This document shows positions 7,635-14,548 of a stretch of 18,105 nt of DNA, piece by piece. Source of the DNA: Caldisericota bacterium (GTDB lineage: Bacteria; Caldisericota; Caldisericia; B22-G15); assembly GCA_003648245.1 (NCBI GenBank), contig QMOO01000008.1, positions 1 through 18,105 of the forward strand, given 5' to 3'. The translations under genes and the position numbers were made by a program. The notes under the pieces were generated by a model. The model did no database searches. It worked only from the letters and a program-made list of their open reading frames with translations, and had not been told where the DNA came from. Within the stretch, counting starts at the first letter, position 1; each line of letters begins with the position of its first letter.

Positions 7635-8702
7635 TCACCTCTTAATTGAAATTTTATACTCAAGGAAGAAATTGATGGATATAACAGATATGAGTATCAG
7701 TCCGTTAAATATATTGATTGTGGCAAAAGGAAGACCCATGGATGTTTGAATGGTATCTCCTCCAACAAGAATACCACCAAAAAATATAGAGGAAAGAATA
7801 ACCACTAAAGGATTTAGCCTTGCAAGCCATGCTACAATTATTGCTGTATATCCATAGCCTGAAGATATCTGAGTTGGTGTGGTAAGATGATGATGGATCC
7901 CTGCAACTTCTCCCACACCAGCGAGTCCAGCAATTCCACCGCTTATAGCCATCATTATTATAGTTGTTTTTAAAAAATTTATCCCGGCATACTTTGCTGC
8001 CTCGGGATTCTCTCCTATAACTCTGATTTCGTATCCTGTCTTTGTTTTCATAATAAATATGTAAATGAGTATGGCAAGAATAATACCTATAATAAGTGTT
8101 GGATAGTGAATCCTTGTACCTTTTATAACAGGGAGTGTTGCTGAGGCTGAAAAGTTGTCTGTGTACGGAAATCCATACTGGGTTTTTCCTTTCCATGGAC
8201 CATAAACAAGATACTGTATAAATTGCTCAGCTATGTAGTTAAGCATGAGAGTTGTAATAACTTCATTAATCCCCAGTTTAACCTTCATAATAGCCGGGAT
8301 AATTCCCCAGAAAGCTCCTGATATAAATCCACCAACAAACATGAGGGGTAAAACCACAAAGGCAGGGTATGTCTTTCCAAGTGAAAGCCCTATCCATGTG
8401 GCAAGAAGTGCACCAAACAAAAGTTGACCGTCTGCTCCAATGTTCCAGAATTTCCCTTTAAAAGCGAGGGTAAGACCTATACCACAGAGCATAAGTGGAA
8501 TTGCCTTTGTTATTGTCTCTTTCCATCCATAAATACTTCCAAAGGAACCCACAAATATCTTTTGAAGAGCATAAAAGGGGTTTATACCTTTGAACAGAAA
8601 TATAAGACCACCAATGAGAAAACCAATTATCAAAGAAAGAATAAGGTATACAAATCTTTTCTTGGGGGATATCTCACCTCTTCTTTCTACTTTAATCTTC
8701 AT
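7635..8702 (-). CDS. BMP-type ABC importer, permease subunit 1
   Basis: This 355-residue BPD_transp_2 permease is the first of two dissimilar permeases, comparable with NupP/YufP. It has a basic cytoplasmic N-terminus (MKIKVERRGEISPKKR) and about nine or ten hydrophobic segments. Conserved sequences include GKFWNIGADGQLLFGALLATW and TGYEIRVIGENPEAAKYAGI, the family's coupling loops, and LTTPTQISSGYGYTAIIVAWLARLNP near the end. The chain is longer than permease 2, as is usual for the first permease of these systems. Its ATG lies inside the last codons of the ATPase gene (11-base overlap) after the purine-rich GGAGGAAAAGG. With permease 2 it should form the membrane channel of one importer. Confidence 0.93.
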   Translation of the reverse strand: MKIKVERRGEISPKKRFVYLILSLIIGFLIGGLIFLFKGINPFYALQKIFVGSFGSIYGWKETITKAIPLMLCGIGLTLAFKGKFWNIGADGQLLFGALLATWIGLSLGKTYPAFVVLPLMFVGGFISGAFWGIIPAIMKVKLGINEVITTLMLNYIAEQFIQYLVYGPWKGKTQYGFPYTDNFSASATLPVIKGTRIHYPTLIIGIILAILIYIFIMKTKTGYEIRVIGENPEAAKYAGINFLKTTIIMMAISGGIAGLAGVGEVAGIHHHLTTPTQISSGYGYTAIIVAWLARLNPLVVILSSIFFGGILVGGDTIQTSMGLPFATINIFNGLILISVISINFFLEYKISIKR

Positions 8703-10263
8703 CCTTTTCCTCCAATGTCTTCGAACCTGCCATCATTAAACCTATGTCCTGAAGACTTGTCTTCTCTCTTGGAGCGATACCCATAAACTTCCCCTCAAAC
8801 ATTACTGCAATCCTGTCACTCAGTTCAAATATCTCTTCTAAATCCTCCGAGACAAGAAGAATAGCTGCACCCTCCTCTCGCTTTTTTAAAAGCAGTTTTC
8901 TTATATACTCTGTTGCTGCAACATCAAGTCCATAGGTGGGGTGAGCAGCAATTATCAGATTTGACTTTGTAGAGATTTCCCTCGCAAGAATTAACTTCTG
9001 TATATTTCCACCTGATAGAAGTTTCACTGGAGTTTCTATGGAGGGAGTATCAATGGAGAACTCCCTTACAAGCTTTTTAGTGTGTTCTTTTATATAGGGA
9101 TAATTAAGGAATGAACCCTTTGAGAATGGTTCATGGTAATAGTCTCGTAGAACTGCATTTTCGTATACAGATAAATTGGGAACTATTCCAAATCTAATTC
9201 TCTCTTCAGGGATATGTGCAACGCCTATATCTCCAATTCTTTTTGGAGAAGAGTTTGTAACATCAACATTCAGAATTTCCGCTTTCCCACTCTTTACTCT
9301 TCTCAATCCTGTTATTGCTTCCACCAGCTCTCTCTGACCGTTTCCAGCAACTCCAGCAATTCCAAAAATTTCATTTTTATGAACGTTAAAGGAAACTCCC
9401 TTAACAGCCATAAGACCCCTGTCGTTTTCTACAAAGAGATCTTTAACTTTAAGAACCTCCTCACCCTTTTCTATTTTTTTCCTCTCAAGCTGAAAAATAA
9501 CCTCTCTTCCAACCATCATTCTTGCAAGCTCTTTCTTGCTGGTATCCTTTGTTTTTACTGTGGCAATAACCTTTCCCTTTCTTAAAACTGTAACTCTGTC
9601 ACTTATCTCCATAACCTCCTCAAGTTTGTGGGTAATGAAGATTACAGAATGTTTTTCCTCCACCAGTCTTTTGAGTATTGAGAAAAGCTCCTCTGTCTCC
9701 TGAGGAGTAAGAACAGAAGTCGGCTCATCAAGGATAAGCAGGCTTGCACCTCTGAAGAGAGTCTTTATAATCTCTACCCTCTGCTGTTCTCCAGCAGAAA
9801 GCTGCAATATTTTTGCTCTTGGATTTATTTTAAGTCCATACCTATCTGTAAAATCACATATTCTTTCCTCAATAACTCTTGTGGGATAGAAGAAAGGAGC
9901 TTCTTTAAACCCCAGGGATATGTTTTCTGCCACTGTATGAGTTGGAATAAGCATAAAATGTTGATGGACCATACCTATTCCAAGTTCTATTGCATCTCTT
10001 GGGGATCTTATGGTTACCTTCTTTCCGTTTATATAAATTTCTCCCCTATCAGGCTGATAAATTCCATAGAGGATGTTCATCAAAGTTGTCTTACCAGCCC
10101 CATTCTCCCCAAGAAGTGCGTGTATCTCTCCACCTTCTACATCAAGGTTTACATTGTCATTGGCTATGACTCCAGGAAACTTTTTATAGATATTTTTCAT
10201 CTCCAGTAATTCTATTTTTTTACCCCCCTGAGAATGAAGTGTATTCCTTCTCTTTGGCTTCAA
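8692..10263 (-). CDS. BMP-type ABC importer, double ATP-binding subunit
   Basis: This 523-residue protein has two fused ABC domains, as in NupO/YufO and sugar importers of the CUT2 class. Domain 1 has Walker A GENGAGKTT (residues 52-60), Q-loop segment GMVHQHF, signature LSAGEQQRVEI and Walker B LLILDEPTS. Domain 2 is degenerate: the P-loop reads GVAGNGQREL, the signature is LLSGGNIQKLILA, and the Walker B region reads LIIAAHPTYGLD, lacking the usual catalytic acid. That asymmetry is normal for this family. The start is a TTG at 10263 with AGGGGTG four bases upstream; the first in-frame ATG (10200, residue 22) has no properly spaced binding site, although homologous domains begin near there. 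The N-terminal 15-20 residues are therefore uncertain. It is separated from the upstream lipoprotein gene by a hairpin. Confidence 0.93.
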   Translation of the reverse strand: MKPKRRNTLHSQGGKKIELLEMKNIYKKFPGVIANDNVNLDVEGGEIHALLGENGAGKTTLMNILYGIYQPDRGEIYINGKKVTIRSPRDAIELGIGMVHQHFMLIPTHTVAENISLGFKEAPFFYPTRVIEERICDFTDRYGLKINPRAKILQLSAGEQQRVEIIKTLFRGASLLILDEPTSVLTPQETEELFSILKRLVEEKHSVIFITHKLEEVMEISDRVTVLRKGKVIATVKTKDTSKKELARMMVGREVIFQLERKKIEKGEEVLKVKDLFVENDRGLMAVKGVSFNVHKNEIFGIAGVAGNGQRELVEAITGLRRVKSGKAEILNVDVTNSSPKRIGDIGVAHIPEERIRFGIVPNLSVYENAVLRDYYHEPFSKGSFLNYPYIKEHTKKLVREFSIDTPSIETPVKLLSGGNIQKLILAREISTKSNLIIAAHPTYGLDVAATEYIRKLLLKKREEGAAILLVSEDLEEIFELSDRIAVMFEGKFMGIAPREKTSLQDIGLMMAGSKTLEEKDED

Positions 10264-10288
10264 ATCTCACCCCTTTTATAAAAATACT

Positions 10289-10315
10289 AAAGAGGGGGAG
10301 AATTCCCCCCTCTTT
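10289..10315 (-). terminator. Hairpin between lipoprotein and ATPase genes
   Basis: A perfect 10-bp stem (AAAGAGGGGG at 10289-10298 with CCCCCTCTTT at 10306-10315) encloses a 7-base loop. Read on the minus strand it follows the lipoprotein stop by about 18 bases. It is followed by an interrupted U-rich tract (AGTATTTTTATAAAA), not a clean run. I read it as a leaky terminator or a 3' stabilising structure that lets the binding protein be made in excess over the membrane and ATPase subunits. Confidence 0.65.
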
Positions 10316-10333
10316 GTATATAATATCCACTGG

Positions 10334-11539
10334 CTACTTTGGAATCTCTCCCTCTACATTATCAACAAACCAATCTATGCTCCACAAAAGATCGTGGCTT
10401 CCTCTTTCTCCTGGTTTGAGCCTCATTGTGCCATTTTGATCATAAATTGGTCCGGTGAATGGATCAAATAGAATTGTTGGCTCCTTCATCTGTTCTAATC
10501 TCTTCATAATTAGATCATACACACTTATCTCACCAAGTATTGGATCCTTTACCATCTTTGATTTAAGTTCATCTATGAACTTTGGATTTATTGGAGTGCC
10601 AAATTCGCCTCCAAGTTCGCATGCTCCCTCTTTTGCAAGCCACCAATAATCTCTATTATCCCATGTGTTTGTATATACTCTTCTTAAGATTTCCTCGTAC
10701 ATTATTCCCCAGTCCACCAGCTGACCGGAGACCACTGTATCTGGTCCAAACTTCTGCATAGGACTGTAGTGAGAGAATGTGTATATCTGCTGTCCTTTCT
10801 TTGTGTGTTCCTGTCCAACTTCAATGACAGCTGTTGAATCCTCTGTAAAGGCAAGACAATCTACACCCTCAGCTATTAATGACTCAGCAGCTTCTCTTGC
10901 CTTTGCTGGATCATACCATGAGAACAGCCATCTTACATAAACCTTTGCATCTGGATTCACCTCTTTTACACCAAGAGCATAAGCATTTATGTGTCTTACA
11001 ACTTCAGGTATTGGGTGAGCGCCAACATATCCAACTTTATTTGTCTTTGTTAGAGCTCCTGCCATCAAACCATTAAGATAGTACATCTGATAAAGCTCAG
11101 CAAAGTAAGTGCCTGAATTCTTTGCTCTCTTATAACCAGAACAATGCTCAAATATTACATCTGGATATTTCTCTGCAGCTTTAATAGTGTCATCCATGTA
11201 ACCAAAACTTGTTGTGAAGATAACATTGCATTTCTCTTCGTTTATCAATCTGTCAATAACTCTTGCGGCATCACCTTCTGGAACTGACTCAACATAAACT
11301 GTCTCAAGCCACGGGAATTTTTCCTCTACATACTTCCTTCCAACATCGTGGGCATTTGTCCATCCATAATCTCCTATTGGTCCAACATAGATAAAACCTG
11401 CTTTAATTTTCTTCTCCTGGGTTTCTGCCGGTTGCTGTTCTTGTGGTTTCTCTTCCTTGGGGGCGCATGAAATGGCAAAGGAAGTAAATAGGAGGAGGAC
11501 AATCATCAAGATTGCCAGAATCCCACCAATTTTTTTCAT
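10334..11539 (-). CDS. BMP-family substrate-binding lipoprotein (purine/nucleoside type)
   Basis: This 401-residue extracytoplasmic binding protein feeds the ABC importer encoded just downstream. The N-terminus is a lipoprotein signal: MKK, a hydrophobic core, then AISC with the lipidated Cys25, followed by a flexible Glu/Pro/Gln linker. The mature domain starts near KIKAGFIYVGPIGDYGWTNAHD, and GDxGW is the BMP/PnrA hallmark. Further segments are NVIFTTSFGYMDDTI, PDVIFEHCSGYK and GYVGAHPIPEVVRHINAYALG. As I recall, these resemble the BMP subgroup that includes a Brucella protein crystallised with adenine, more than riboflavin or guanosine binders; an alignment would settle it. The ATG at 11539 has the strong Shine-Dalgarno AAGGAGGTG. 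The promoter faces away from the TrpF-like/xdh operon, with which it shares the control region. Confidence 0.92.
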   Translation of the reverse strand: MKKIGGILAILMIVLLLFTSFAISCAPKEEKPQEQQPAETQEKKIKAGFIYVGPIGDYGWTNAHDVGRKYVEEKFPWLETVYVESVPEGDAARVIDRLINEEKCNVIFTTSFGYMDDTIKAAEKYPDVIFEHCSGYKRAKNSGTYFAELYQMYYLNGLMAGALTKTNKVGYVGAHPIPEVVRHINAYALGVKEVNPDAKVYVRWLFSWYDPAKAREAAESLIAEGVDCLAFTEDSTAVIEVGQEHTKKGQQIYTFSHYSPMQKFGPDTVVSGQLVDWGIMYEEILRRVYTNTWDNRDYWWLAKEGACELGGEFGTPINPKFIDELKSKMVKDPILGEISVYDLIMKRLEQMKEPTILFDPFTGPIYDQNGTMRLKPGERGSHDLLWSIDWFVDNVEGEIPK

Positions 11540-11571
11540 TTAACACCTCCTTGATTGTTTTACTAATTTCC

Positions 11572-11601
11572 ATTTTATAATTCCTTGACTTTCCTTGTCA
11601 A
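11572..11601 (-). promoter_or_regulatory. Promoter of the ABC importer operon
   Basis: On the minus strand a consensus -35 TTGACA (11601-11596) is followed by the overlapping -10 choices TATAAA (11579-11574, spacer 16) or TAAAAT (11577-11572, spacer 18). Transcription should begin about 11565, giving a short leader with a strong Shine-Dalgarno sequence before the ATG at 11539. The -35 box lies in the left arm of the shared palindrome. Confidence 0.75.
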
Positions 11602-11620
11602 GATTTAAAAATTGACAAGG
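11593..11620. promoter_or_regulatory. Palindromic putative operator in divergent promoter region
   Basis: The arms CCTTGTCAA (11593-11601) and TTGACAAGG (11612-11620) are perfect inverted repeats around a TTTAAA centre (11604-11609); only the positions at 11602-11603/11610-11611 break symmetry. Each arm contains the -35 box of one of the two divergent promoters. A third half-site, CTTGAC, lies at 11584-11589 and can pair with GTCAAG at 11597-11602. A regulator bound here would cover both promoters. I do not recognise the motif as that of a named regulator. Confidence 0.6.
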
Positions 11621-11641
11621 GTAACGGCTACGCCTTAAAAT
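11612..11641 (+). promoter_or_regulatory. Promoter of the TrpF-like/PfkB/Mo-hydroxylase operon
   Basis: Consensus -35 TTGACA (11612-11617), 18-base spacer, -10 TAAAAT (11636-11641). The ATG of the first gene lies only nine bases after the -10 box and has no Shine-Dalgarno, so the transcript should be leaderless or carry a leader of two or three bases. Confidence 0.75.
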
Positions 11642-11650
11642 AGAATTGTT

Positions 11651-12322
11651 ATGTTAATTCAAATTTACGCAATAAACAATCTACATGATGCAGAAAAATT
11701 GTGTGAGCTTGGAGTGGACAGATTGGGGATTGTAACCTCAAAAAATGGAGATGTAGAGAAAGGAATTGTCTCTTACATGAAGGCAAAGGAACTTATAAGT
11801 TCCATAAGAGAACAGGGGAGAGAAACAAGCCTTATCCTTGATGTGAAGGAGATAGAGGAGATAGTTCCTGCTATAGAGCTTATAAAACCAGATTACTTAC
11901 ACATATGCTACGAGGTGGAGAGAGAATACCTCATTAAACTTAGAGAGAGTGTAAAGAGTAAGATACTTCTCGCTATACCTGTTTCAGGAGAGGAATCCAT
12001 AGAGAAGGCTATCTTGTTTGATGACCTTGTGGATTCCTTTATTCTTGATACGCCTGGAGAGAGTAAGCAGATGCCTGGTTTTATTGGTGCTACAGGAAAG
12101 ACCCATGACTGGAATATAAGTAGAAAAATCGTTGAGAGTGTAAAAAAACCTGTTATTCTTGGAGGAGGCCTCTCGCCTGAGAATGTATGCAAAGCTATAA
12201 AAAGGGTAAAGCCATCTGGAGTTGATGCAAAAACTTCTCTTGACATTCCAGAAGGTAATGGAAGGAAAGATATTAAAAAGGTGGAGCTTTTTGTTAAGAG
12301 GGTGAGAGAATGCAAATTTTAG
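11651..12322 (+). CDS. TrpF-like (phosphoribosylanthranilate isomerase family) barrel protein, atypical
   Basis: This 223-residue TIM-barrel protein resembles phosphoribosylanthranilate isomerase. The C-terminal half is convincing: FILDTP (Asp133, at the general-acid position of TrpF), GATGKTHDW (146-154, TrpF GGTGKTFDW), PVILGGGLSPENV (phosphate-binding loop, about 167-179) and GVDAKTSLD (about 190-198, TrpF GVDVSSGVE). The N-terminal end differs: TrpF has K-I-C-G-I-T-N with the catalytic Cys, while this protein has Q-I-Y-A-I-N-N (residues 4-10), with Tyr6 in place of Cys. The Arg-containing loop that holds the anthranilate side in TrpF (FxxxSxRxV) also does not match (VTSKNGDVEKG). There are no trp genes around. 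It heads an operon with a PfkB kinase and a molybdenum hydroxylase and overlaps the kinase gene by 13 bases. I infer a different phosphosugar substrate; the real reaction is unknown. Confidence 0.8.
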   Translation: MLIQIYAINNLHDAEKLCELGVDRLGIVTSKNGDVEKGIVSYMKAKELISSIREQGRETSLILDVKEIEEIVPAIELIKPDYLHICYEVEREYLIKLRESVKSKILLAIPVSGEESIEKAILFDDLVDSFILDTPGESKQMPGFIGATGKTHDWNISRKIVESVKKPVILGGGLSPENVCKAIKRVKPSGVDAKTSLDIPEGNGRKDIKKVELFVKRVRECKF

Positions 12323-13233
12323 TGATTGGTGATAACTGCGTTGACATCACTATAAAAGGAAATTTTCAGTTTGAGAGGGACAAAAATATAGTTCCAGAGG
12401 ATATAAAGGTTACACCTGCTGGCACAGGTGTTAATTTTTCCTGTGCACTTTCCAATCTTGGATACGAAGTTTTTTATTTCACTCCTTTAGGGAACGATAC
12501 CTTCTCATCCATTATTGAGAAACATCTTGATTTTTTCAAAGTTCGGAAAGATTTTATTGACAGAGTAAATAAAAAAACGGCACTTATTGTAGCTATAGTA
12601 AACGAACAGGGAGAGAGAACAACATTTGCTGGCATTAAAGATGTATCATACGAAGAAATAAATGTTGGAAAACTGAAAGAGATAAACTTTTCAAGCCTTT
12701 CAGCTGTGTATATCTCAGGAGGAATTTTAACAAGTAAAGCTTCCCAGAAAAGGTTAAGAGAAGTAGTTGATTTCATAAGCAAAAAAGAGATAAGGGTATT
12801 TTTTGACACACAGATAAGAATAGGGGAGGAAATAGATGGATTTATCGATGCAGTTTATTATCTTATGGAGAGAAGCAATGTAATTTTTTCAAATTTAAGG
12901 GAGTTTTCTTTGATTAAGGAGGAATTTAAGTATAAACTTATAGATGAAGGAAAGTTTTTTGTAATTAAAATGGGTGAAAAGGGTGCAATGTTGATTACAC
13001 AGGAAGAAAAAATAGTCTTCTCTGGAATACCGGTAAAATCAGTGGATACTACAGGAGCAGGTGATGTCTTTAATGCATCTTTTGTATACAAGTATCTTGA
13101 ATCAGCTAACCTGAAGGATTCACTTGAGTTCGCAAACCTATCTGGAGCTTTATCTACAACAAAACTCGGGGTATACATACCTTCTAAAGGAGAGATTTAT
13201 GAGTTTATGAAGAGAAAGGAGGAAGAATGTTAA
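12310..13233 (+). CDS. PfkB-family carbohydrate/nucleoside kinase
   Basis: This 307-residue cytoplasmic kinase belongs to the ribokinase/PfkB fold. The N-terminal strand and substrate motif VIGDNCVDITIKG is followed by the Gly-rich AGTGVNFSCALSNLG (about residues 37-51). GEKGAMLI precedes the ATP loop. The C-terminal signature VDTTGAGDVFNASF (about 245-258) contains the anion-hole GAGD with the catalytic Asp. It would phosphorylate a sugar or nucleoside with ATP. The subfamily (ribokinase, nucleoside, pseudouridine or other) cannot be fixed by eye. The start is inside the end of the TrpF-like gene, preceded by AGAGGGTGAGAG, and the end overlaps the FAD subunit gene by 7 bases. The context suggests that it makes the phosphosugar used by the TrpF-like protein, but that is inference. 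Confidence 0.88.
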   Translation: MQILVIGDNCVDITIKGNFQFERDKNIVPEDIKVTPAGTGVNFSCALSNLGYEVFYFTPLGNDTFSSIIEKHLDFFKVRKDFIDRVNKKTALIVAIVNEQGERTTFAGIKDVSYEEINVGKLKEINFSSLSAVYISGGILTSKASQKRLREVVDFISKKEIRVFFDTQIRIGEEIDGFIDAVYYLMERSNVIFSNLREFSLIKEEFKYKLIDEGKFFVIKMGEKGAMLITQEEKIVFSGIPVKSVDTTGAGDVFNASFVYKYLESANLKDSLEFANLSGALSTTKLGVYIPSKGEIYEFMKRKEEEC

Positions 13234-14075
13234 AAAATGTAAAGGAGTATCTTTATCCAGAGTCTTTAAACGAGGCTTTAGATTTGCTCAAAAAGAAGGG
13301 TAAATCTGCAAGAGTTGTGGGAGGTGGACTTGACATCATATGGAGGAGTCCGAAAAGTGTTGAATGCCTTATAGATCTTGAAAATCTTGGTCTCTCCTAT
13401 ATAGAGGAAGATGAGAAAAGGATAAAGATTGGTGCTAAAACTACCATCGGTGAAGCTCAAAAGTCCTTAGTGGTTGGGAAGTTATTTAAAGGCAAACTAA
13501 CGAAAGTTTTCTCTGAGATTGCAACTCCCATTATAAGAAATGTAATAAGTTTTGGTGGAAGTGTGGCAAGAAACTATCCGTGGTCAGATATTACTGCAAT
13601 TCTTTTAACCCTTGATGCATCACTTGTTATATTTACAGGGGAAGAAAAGGAAATGAAACTTTCAGAATTTATGCGGGTTGAAATTGAGGAATTCCTGGAC
13701 GAAGCCATAATAAAGGAAGTAAGGATAGACAAGTTTGATCCATCATACCATTTTTCATATATAAGATTCACCAGGACAAGCGCAGATATTCCACTATTAG
13801 ATGAGGGTATGCTTTTGAAATTTGACAAAGAGAAGAAGGTGGAAGATGCAATAGTTGTCATCGGCGCAAGACCCTTTGGTCCTATAAGGATGGAAGATGT
13901 TGAGGATTTCTTACTCGGTAAGACGCTCACAGATGAAGTTATAGGAAAAGCAAAGGAACTTGTGATGGAAACTGTAAAAGTGGCAGATGACATGAGGATA
14001 TCAGGAGATTACAGAAGAGAATTAAGCGGGGTTTTAACCAACAGGAATCTGATGAGCATAAGGGAGGAAATATGA
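13227..14075 (+). CDS. Xanthine dehydrogenase-family FAD-binding subunit
   Basis: This 282-residue medium subunit of a molybdenum hydroxylase carries electrons from the [2Fe-2S] subunit to FAD and on to the external acceptor. The N-terminal EYLYPESLNEALDLLKKKGKSARVVGGG is the FAD-binding fold (GGG followed by D in the family's GGTDL position). The second FAD segment is PIIRNVISFGGSVARNYPWSDI. RFTRTSADIPLLD precedes the C-terminal CO-dehydrogenase-flavoprotein-type domain, which ends with SGDYRRELSGVLTNR. The length is normal for separate FAD subunits. The ATG has a good AAGGAGG upstream. It overlaps the kinase gene by 7 and the iron-sulfur gene by 4 bases. The subunit type is firm; the substrate is set by the large subunit and is not certain. 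Confidence 0.92.
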   Translation: MLKNVKEYLYPESLNEALDLLKKKGKSARVVGGGLDIIWRSPKSVECLIDLENLGLSYIEEDEKRIKIGAKTTIGEAQKSLVVGKLFKGKLTKVFSEIATPIIRNVISFGGSVARNYPWSDITAILLTLDASLVIFTGEEKEMKLSEFMRVEIEEFLDEAIIKEVRIDKFDPSYHFSYIRFTRTSADIPLLDEGMLLKFDKEKKVEDAIVVIGARPFGPIRMEDVEDFLLGKTLTDEVIGKAKELVMETVKVADDMRISGDYRRELSGVLTNRNLMSIREEI

Positions 14076-14548
14076 AGATAAAGTTTAAATTAAATGGCGA
14101 ATATGTTGAATTTGATGCCTACCCTGGAGAATCACTATTTGAACTTCTAAGGAGGAATGGACACACAGAAGTTAAAGGAAACAACTGCAAGACAGGTGAG
14201 TGTGGTGCTTGTACAGTTCTACTTGATGGAGTACCTGTTCCTTCATGCACTATACTTGCAGGAAGAGTTAAAGATAGAAGCGTTATCACAATCAAAGGAA
14301 TAGGAGATATGGAGAAACCACATCCACTACAGAAAAGCTTCGTGGAAGAAGGCGCCGTGCAATGTGGCTACTGCATTCCTGGAATAATACTATCCATGAA
14401 AGCGCTACTTGATGAAAATCCAGATCCCACAAGGGAGGATATTAAAAAGGCTCTTTCAGGACATCTTTGCAGATGCACAGGTTATGTTCAGCAGATAGAA
14501 GCTGTTGAAAAAGCTATCAAGTTGCTCAAGGAGGAAGAAAATGTCTAA
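14072..14548 (+). CDS. Xanthine dehydrogenase-family [2Fe-2S] subunit
   Basis: This 158-residue small subunit carries two [2Fe-2S] clusters that relay electrons from the molybdenum centre to FAD. The plant-ferredoxin-type cluster is bound by Cys39, Cys44, Cys47 and Cys59 (motif CKTGECGAC then C). The second, helical-bundle cluster is bound by Cys98, Cys101, Cys133 and Cys135 (QCGYC and CRC). All eight ligands are present at family spacing, and the length is typical. GGGAGGAA precedes the ATG. The gene overlaps the FAD subunit by 4 bases and the molybdenum subunit by 8, so the three should be made in equal amounts. Confidence 0.96.
   Translation: MKIKFKLNGEYVEFDAYPGESLFELLRRNGHTEVKGNNCKTGECGACTVLLDGVPVPSCTILAGRVKDRSVITIKGIGDMEKPHPLQKSFVEEGAVQCGYCIPGIILSMKALLDENPDPTREDIKKALSGHLCRCTGYVQQIEAVEKAIKLLKEEENV

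Noticed and set aside
7705..8196. Minus-strand open frame of 163 codons inside permease 1
   Set aside because: It is a different frame of the same permease gene; its product is rich in Tyr, Ser, Arg and Cys with no recognisable motif, while the permease frame has clear family sequence.
11540..11650. Purine riboswitch in the divergent control region
   Set aside because: Both predicted leaders are too short (about 25 bases and zero to three bases), and no aptamer-like stems are visible.
14505..14540. TTG at 14505 as start of the molybdenum subunit
   Set aside because: The ATG at 14541 has AAGGAGGAA directly upstream and the usual overlap with the iron-sulfur gene; the extra residues are just the other frame of that gene.
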